Positions 9,101 through 10,327 of a DNA stretch of 10,327 nucleotides are shown in pieces (position 1 is the first letter of the stretch; each line of letters starts with the position of its first letter). This DNA is from Bacteroidales bacterium (lineage in GTDB: Bacteria; Bacteroidota; Bacteroidia; Bacteroidales; Bacteroidaceae). Under the pieces are notes generated by a model. The model saw only the letters and a list, made by a program, of their open reading frames with translations. It did not search any database and was not told the DNA's origin. The DNA is taken from NCBI GenBank assembly GCA_004555055.1, contig SFJN01000089.1:1-10327 (forward strand), in the 5' to 3' direction. Position numbers and translations under genes: made by a program.

Positions 9101-9693
9101 CGGGCAAGGGCTACATGATCCAGAGTGCCGCCACGGGCAAACGCACCTTCGAATATCCCACCGCCACCTCGCGCTACGCTGCCGCTCCCATGATTGTGGA
9201 CCAGATGCCGGGCGTATTCGAACCGGTAGACTACCACAAGTATCCGGGCAACATGTGTATCGTGGCTGCCGTAACCTGGGAAGGCGAACCTGCCATCGGC
9301 AGCGAAGTCGGAGTATTCGACAACGATGAATGCCGGACCGTCGAGATTGCCGACGGAGAAGGTTTCGCATACTTCACCGTACCTGGCGACGAGACGCAGA
9401 CACTCTTCTTCAAGATGGTACGCGACGATGTGGAATATGTTTCCGACGTCACCGTCACCTACGAAGAGGATGCCCTCATCGGCACCCACAGTGCTCCGCT
9501 TGTCGTGGCATTCGACGACACGTCGTACATCTACAACATCACCAACGACGCCGACAATTGCGAGACACAATGGTTCACCGTCGGTGGAGTAGGACTGCCT
9601 TGCAAGCCGACGGACTGCGGAGTCTACATCTGCCGTTCGTACGACAAGAAGGCTCATACCGTGACGACCCGCAAAGTGGTCATCAACAAGTAA
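178..9693 (+). CDS. Giant secreted multidomain LamG / fibronectin-III surface protein with C-terminal T9SS-type sorting tail (3171 aa)
   Basis: Exported modular protein with no recognised catalytic domain; probably a cell-surface adhesin or glycan/protein-binding protein (inference). The ATG at 178 is the first start after an in-frame TAA at 157; there is no Shine-Dalgarno motif, as is normal in Bacteroidota. Domains by residue: signal peptide 1-42 (hydrophobic LRLLLALLLALVPG core, cleavage likely after SWA); unassigned beta-rich region 43-330; fibronectin-III-like repeats about 333-411, 433-515 and 537-617; carboxypeptidase-regulatory-like domain 634-921 split by a LamG jellyroll (about 676-888); two more domains of that kind from about 965 and 1062; unrecognised central region about 1200-1780 with an RDPPG motif near 1419-1423 and helical or coiled-coil segments near 1578-1595 and 1660-1695; Ig-like domain about 1838-1955; fibronectin-like domain about 1955-2070; Big_5/SbsA-like Ig domain 2073-2122 plus 2546-2608, split by two LamG domains (about 2128-2321 and 2322-2530); BACON-like domain about 2610-2705; DECR-type domain about 2712-2825; GWNW repeats at 2838 and 2923; second DECR-type domain about 3022-3112; sorting-type tail about 3130-3171 ending RKVVINK. 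Base composition is mosaic, with an AT-richer centre. The family assignment is firm only as a LamG-containing Bacteroidota surface protein; the ligand is unknown. Confidence 0.95.
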   Translation: MKHFFHANACSPPPPKPIRAGGACLRLLLALLLALVPGISWAGNGSNFNDASIHYIHHQPTIAEPNMQIGLCIYDVTKDRNSFFLHDATEGNNAGPAIYVDGNYICSPNWELAWPGSKNTGNDDGLNDEIGKNGWWYNTYTKTINGVKYTVKFWDPYRNGNRYYVTLHVFMDKFRVGEEHTVKVSGYWKINNIGISKQSCSWTFNAIPNPFKESTVAATRTEYKKATLTGSLNTSYENNVAVSQSYRGNYVNEKTCYLTPDKTNFSDWKTFDKGTSAISNMPFDLDDCSYSTYGPLNIYVQHQITSPPTQSGYVECKVWNGTWVPLYDFTRAKNITAVPDKWKKQVTLNWEAEESKNECSAGTWSIYRYPADNPTAKVLVADKLLYTTRKYVADVPDYDTKYVFEIEFRPKNIPDAERIERLVQSITCSVDRSYSIKMESIEAGESSIKLSWQTETFNGTLPLTFSILRQSTESDEWEEIGTKSLNNKKEVKFTYTDSKNLSVCDGYCYKIQATLLEGYVATSDTTKFVQLDGQSKVIGVSTSKGDFQGMVKVTWEAKQVDSQPTKYELLRRVKGSTAWASLYKVSGTSTYYSYEDNTAQPGLYYDYKVISTTACGETETQLYETNEGFCRSTGIVSGRITYGTGTAVMDARVSLVKNSENAGDAAQFYAVSTQEAGDGLFLDLDGKVLNEKFKDKDFSVQMFVRPNDLQNGSTPVFFDLGSQLSLRLGERTDAGYELLLVQGTNTESTGITLPTREYTSLTLSVSKGSTAQLTAIDKLDSIVVSKEIALSPITFDAGAKSGLCMGGSYAFNTDNAFSGYVDEMRVFCGKALTNAEILKYYNHMLAGTEDNLFAYWPVDEGISGQTNAYDYSKTSGVANGNHARFGGVKTVVTSTVVPESTQLALFGYTDAQGNFVIRGVPFSGDGTNYMVVPTLGIHEFSPQYSSRYVSASSLVHSGVDFEDVSSFPVSGYVLYEGTDYPVEGCNFYVDGNICSKDGQVIASAEDGSYTISVPIGDHFIEVRKNGHVFASNGRYPADPNETGERLTFIKAVKNLEFVDQTLVNFSGRVVGGSTEGNKPLGFGQSVNNIGVTELVLTPNVDRYRLNVVKEVSGTTYSYETNPNPVEVRSATGTINSRSWRGANDLSKKIFICTDSLTGEFSAMVPPLNYKVESMTVKANGKSVGDATTVDLTNPQIEYTDSLGTDQGYLSYSYNYGLKQTYHSSPSFIVTQTDNADGAFGLSEYQIEDANGKLDIKDIYTVADNGTVNYKYGGAIFESLNSYTFKIEAYEEYVNHDVKGSPVTYHVPLDGLEVTVSNELSSEQSVYTDGNTAGKPAGSLAEMTDNTLTLDSLGKATYVWRAGLPNITAPYSRTISMFYDIDGRTYGWSGNGMSGIILGSLSTGSNFVTSGPDLVDMILRDPPGTGSSAEWTSGTIYSETRSSGGVWTFDTEEIGTYKIGANLQTVTGVGVSKINSLQMKNDITFGFNEVVEGESAVTWGKTTTITRAISTSSAPEYVGANGDVFIGSATNIIIGKARDVNFRRKGTSNEVELGLEDVMTSGLEFKTSFNYTASYIENVLIPNLLSIRNGLLQTVDNISGYQNTTGRPVYLTTLSPDDPKFGSDNYDKTVWSGLATSGPSPEGPSYTMVVPNDQETFADSVAWCNTQIANWEKYLAQNEQEKVRAYEEREEYLKQNISFDSGSSVTMTEATEETHGSTYDVTAIVCIKAGITLGRLYDSMGAIYDFHTRTGGGTHQSYEGETTQLASFSYTLAEEGDDDALTVDVYNYGAYSPIFRTRGGQTSGPYEGEVKTKYYRPGTTIMEATMQIEVPQITVDVPIVSNVPTGQAANYTLRLTNASEIDEDVYYKLLVIDESNPDGAKITIDGQPLTENRIIKIPAGETITKALQLTQTNLGVLEYDNIGIVLASQSQYDPTSTWEQIADTVYISAQFIPSSSAVTMKLDHTTLNTMLGTEPVLNVSFSQFDRNYNNLKAFRLQYCKQGDLDWTTFHEYVLSSKDKTLNNEYLPSTATVSYRFPMKEYSDAVYRFRVLSVATYGNEEVYNQSEEITVVKDMSRPQPLGLPQPSDGVLSAGDDISILFNEDIQKGMLTNMANFRVTGVLNGAAVMHDVALDMATDESTAATEADIVLNNHDFSIDAWIYVTSEGTILSHGDGATKLDIGTDAQGHLTMGIGSNTYTSKNAMPRNKWIYLTTSYKAGAQPLLNAAYAEDSKTVTLFDDQPAGAYSGQGKIQIGSSAKGAIHELTLWDEAHDLTMALLNKSRSKKPSTPHLIGYWKMNEGEGTLITDYARNRHMKMGAEAWRLENENKAVTLDGTSHLDIVTASIPPLASDNCAIELWMRAGTQTGEAEIFHSGEVELWMDGAGKLQLTSLGTDYEAGQASLRDNAWHHIALNILRTGHASVYVDGKRTLSTSAANVGQTASDRLIIGARRTKGTTGKYTYDRLFKGSIDDVRLWNATLTADLLKERRKARLTGEEDGLVAYYPFETKRLNNENQVVTEGSAKDLRSNNMATCESGNGFKYTDESPALRAAQTETNVGFSFTASDNKVVINITEPAADIEGCTLHFTAKELLDLNGNQSLPVMWTAYVNCNDLAWDNPSVSVSKEVGAKACFEASFTNNGGTQQVWTLSGIPTWLTASVEDGAAEPLTTTTVRFDISEGMAIGTYEETVYLTGNDNIPAPLTIRLNVTGEVPEWEVNPADFENTMNLVGTLSIMGQPSDDAEDLVAAFIDGECRGVAHPVYNTRYDNYFVQLDIYGNDEDAGKTVVFYAYDNSTGTKYPQLNTSQTITFRDNHVYGNFAAPVVLDATDLIEQSNNLVQGWNWISFYAHADKMGAEDVFSPVAAQAEVVKSQTEFGTFENGKFFGKAFDTDNRSMYKVRMAAPQTLNVIGKRLTSEQRTIVLQPGWNWIAYNAMQTASVGDALAGMNPQDGDVIKGQKGFALYDGYEWNGSLKALTPGKGYMIQSAATGKRTFEYPTATSRYAAAPMIVDQMPGVFEPVDYHKYPGNMCIVAAVTWEGEPAIGSEVGVFDNDECRTVEIADGEGFAYFTVPGDETQTLFFKMVRDDVEYVSDVTVTYEEDALIGTHSAPLVVAFDDTSYIYNITNDADNCETQWFTVGGVGLPCKPTDCGVYICRSYDKKAHTVTTRKVVINK

Positions 9694-9705
9694 TGCCAGC
9701 TCTTT

Positions 9706-9806
9706 CCCTCCAAGGCCGACTCCCCGTCAAGGACAAGGCCTGGAGGGCATCAGCCCCCCTTAAAAAGGAGCACCCTCCAATGTGCAGGACGTAATGGACA
9801 TCCTGC
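9706..9806 (+). other. Possible competing hairpins in the 3' UTR of the giant gene
   Basis: CCCTCCAAGGCC (9706-9717) can pair with GGCCTGGAGGG (9737-9747) with one bulged A. The GGAGGG end of that second arm (9742-9747) can instead pair with CCCTCC at 9773-9778, enclosing a small CCTT/AAGG stem. A third stem joins GCAGGA (9784-9789) to TCCTGC (9801-9806), extended inward by GT/AC beyond one mismatch. The first two pairings exclude each other. They lie between the stop codon and the terminator, so they may protect the 3' end of the mRNA or modulate termination; this is inference from pairing alone. Confidence 0.35.
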
Positions 9807-9815
9807 CAGCTTCCC

Positions 9816-9852
9816 GGTAGAGACGCGACCCATTCGCGTCTCTACCTTTTTT
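9816..9852 (+). terminator. Strong intrinsic (Rho-independent) terminator of the giant gene
   Basis: A perfect 13-bp stem, GGTAGAGACGCGA (9816-9828) with TCGCGTCTCTACC (9834-9846), closes a 5-nt CCCAT loop and is followed directly by six T residues (9847-9852). It lies 122 nt after the stop codon on the same strand, so it should end the giant transcript. The arms resemble GTAGAGACGCG-type palindromes that I recall as dispersed in various bacterial genomes, so this may be a copy of a repeat family used as a terminator. Confidence 0.9.
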
Positions 9853-9919
9853 ATAGGGGTATACGACATTTGAATGCAATTGGCGGAGAACGCCGTGGGA
9901 CATGCACGCCCCCGGAGGT

Positions 9920-9946
9920 GTTGTCCTTGTTGTCTTGGTTGTCGTT
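9920..9946. repeat. Short degenerate 9-nt tandem repeat, three units (GTTGTCnnn)
   Basis: Three consecutive 9-mers read GTTGTCCTT, GTTGTCTTG and GTTGTCGTT: an invariant GTTGTC core with a variable last triplet. The array lies in the intergenic region, between the terminator and the promoter of the next gene. The period of 9 is a multiple of three, but no convincing coding frame covers it. It may be a small slippage array or a remnant of a longer dispersed repeat; no function can be assigned. Confidence 0.6.
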
Positions 9947-10041
9947 TGTATTTTCTACACAACGCACACAAACATATTGGTTGTCTGAGGTAGGGGGGGA
10001 AGCAGACCGAAGACCAAATGACGAACATAATACCTCTAAAA

Positions 10042-10053
10042 AAATAGCTATTT
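10042..10053. repeat. 12-bp perfect palindrome AAATAGCTATTT upstream of the ATPase promoter
   Basis: AAATAGCTATTT is its own reverse complement. It ends 52 nt before the -33 box of the ATPase promoter, a distance compatible with an activator or repressor site. The region is AT-rich, so chance palindromes of this size are not rare; regulatory function is only a possibility. Confidence 0.25.
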
Positions 10054-10105
10054 GTTGATTTTGTGTTTGTATTGCGTAATTTTTCTACGATAATTACATT
10101 TATAG

Positions 10106-10136
10106 TTTGTTGTCAGATATTTTATTTATACCTTTG
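10106..10136 (+). promoter_or_regulatory. Bacteroidota-type promoter of the ATPase gene (TTTG, 19 nt, TACCTTTG)
   Basis: The -33 box TTTG (10106-10109) and the -7 box TACCTTTG (10129-10136) match the Bacteroidota consensus TTTG / TAnnTTTG exactly, with a 19-nt spacer inside the accepted 19-21 nt range. Transcription should start around 10143, giving a leader of about 20-25 nt before the ATG at 10166. It follows the terminator of the preceding gene, so the ATPase begins a new transcription unit. It is the only TAnnTTTG match I found on the plus strand of this intergenic region. Confidence 0.8.
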
Positions 10137-10165
10137 CACCATAGAACAGATGAAATCCAACGATT

Positions 10166-10327
10166 ATGATAGCAGAGTTCAGCATTGAGAATTTTTTCTC
10201 CATTAAATCGGTTCAGAAAATCAGTTTTGAACCATCGGCAGACACTTTTATGTCTGATGAGTATTCGTGTGAAGTTAAGGACGGGGTAAGATTGCTGAAG
10301 GTGGGAATCATCTACGGTGCCAACGCT
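10166..10327 (+). CDS. AAA15/AAA21-type ATPase (COG1106-like), N-terminal fragment, truncated by window end
   Basis: 54 codons are visible, from ATG at 10166 to the window edge, with the frame still open. An in-frame TGA at 10151 means this is the first possible ATG; the next in-frame Met is residue 29. There is no Shine-Dalgarno motif, as expected for the phylum. The start MIAEFSIENFFSIKSVQKIS fits the first beta strands of SMC/OLD-like AAA ATPases (pattern: hydrophobic strand, NFxSxK, then a second strand). The last visible residues, VGIIYGANA, match the lead-in to a Walker A loop of the form G-x-N-x-x-G-K-S, so the catalytic lysine should lie just past the edge. Such ATPases hydrolyse ATP in the cytoplasm and often act with a partner effector such as a nuclease in phage defence (RloA/RloB-like, PARIS AriA-like, OLD-like). 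The subfamily and any partner cannot be judged from this fragment. Confidence 0.82.
   Translation, partial: MIAEFSIENFFSIKSVQKISFEPSADTFMSDEYSCEVKDGVRLLKVGIIYGANA

Larger units (their letters stand above)
9694..10165. other. Intergenic region between the giant gene and the ATPase gene (472 nt)
   Basis: I see no convincing gene on either strand here. The open frames that cross it are short, run through the terminator hairpin, or lack a promoter and recognisable protein features. In order it holds possible alternative hairpins (9706-9806), an intrinsic terminator (9816-9852), a small GGCG/CGCC hairpin (about 9882-9894), a 9-nt tandem repeat (9920-9946), a G7 run (9993-9999), a 12-bp palindrome (10042-10053) and a promoter (10106-10136). 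The second half is clearly AT-richer than the preceding gene, as is usual for Bacteroidota promoter regions. Confidence 0.8.

Noticed and set aside
9330..9794. 154-codon plus-strand frame running from the end of the giant gene into the 3' region
   Set aside because: Most of it overlaps the C-terminal coding part in another frame. The translation is R/H-rich low complexity, typical of an off-frame reading.
9969..9976. Minus-strand match to the -7 consensus (TATGTTTG)
   Set aside because: There is no -33 TTTG box at 19-21 nt spacing and no gene on the minus strand downstream of it. Likely chance in AT-rich DNA.
9870..10058. Short plus-strand frame of 62 codons in the intergenic region
   Set aside because: It has no promoter box at the right distance, covers the tandem repeat and G7 run, and resembles no known protein. 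Its coding potential is not supported.
9694..10165. CRISPR array, tRNA, rRNA or insertion sequence in the intergenic region
   Set aside because: I found no spaced direct repeats of CRISPR length, no cloverleaf-like segment, and no transposase frame with terminal inverted repeats.

Overview
The window comes from a Bacteroidota genome, most likely a Bacteroidales member near Prevotella or Bacteroides. Three things point there: promoter -7 boxes of the TAnnTTTG type, no Shine-Dalgarno motif before either start codon, and a giant secreted protein whose tail resembles type IX secretion (T9SS) sorting tails. The exact genus cannot be fixed from this sequence alone.

Layout. Bases 1-177 are a leader region with a TAnnTTTG-type -7 box sitting inside a near-perfect inverted repeat. 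Bases 178-9693 are one uninterrupted gene for a 3171-residue exported protein. It has a signal peptide, an N-terminal beta-rich region, three fibronectin-III-like repeats, carboxypeptidase-regulatory-like beta sandwiches, three LamG/concanavalin-A-like jellyrolls, a central region I do not recognise that contains helical segments, Ig-like domains, two GWNW repeats framed by two copies of a DECR-motif domain, and a C-terminal sorting-type tail. No catalytic domain was recognised. The protein looks like a cell-surface or released multidomain binding protein or adhesin; the ligand is unknown.

Bases 9694-10165 are intergenic. They hold possible competing hairpins just after the stop codon, a strong intrinsic terminator (13-bp perfect stem followed by T6), a short 9-nt tandem repeat, a 12-bp palindrome, and a well-formed Bacteroidota promoter (TTTG, 19-nt spacer, TACCTTTG). 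From 10166 a second gene begins and runs off the window. Its first 54 residues look like the start of an AAA15/AAA21-type ATPase (COG1106-like), cut just before the expected Walker A lysine. The terminator and the separate promoter indicate that the two genes are independent transcription units.

The main points of interest are the nested architecture of the giant protein (LamG domains inserted into loops of other beta-sandwich domains), its mosaic base composition with an AT-richer unrecognised centre, the palindrome over its promoter, and the possibility that the truncated ATPase opens a defence-type locus beyond the edge.
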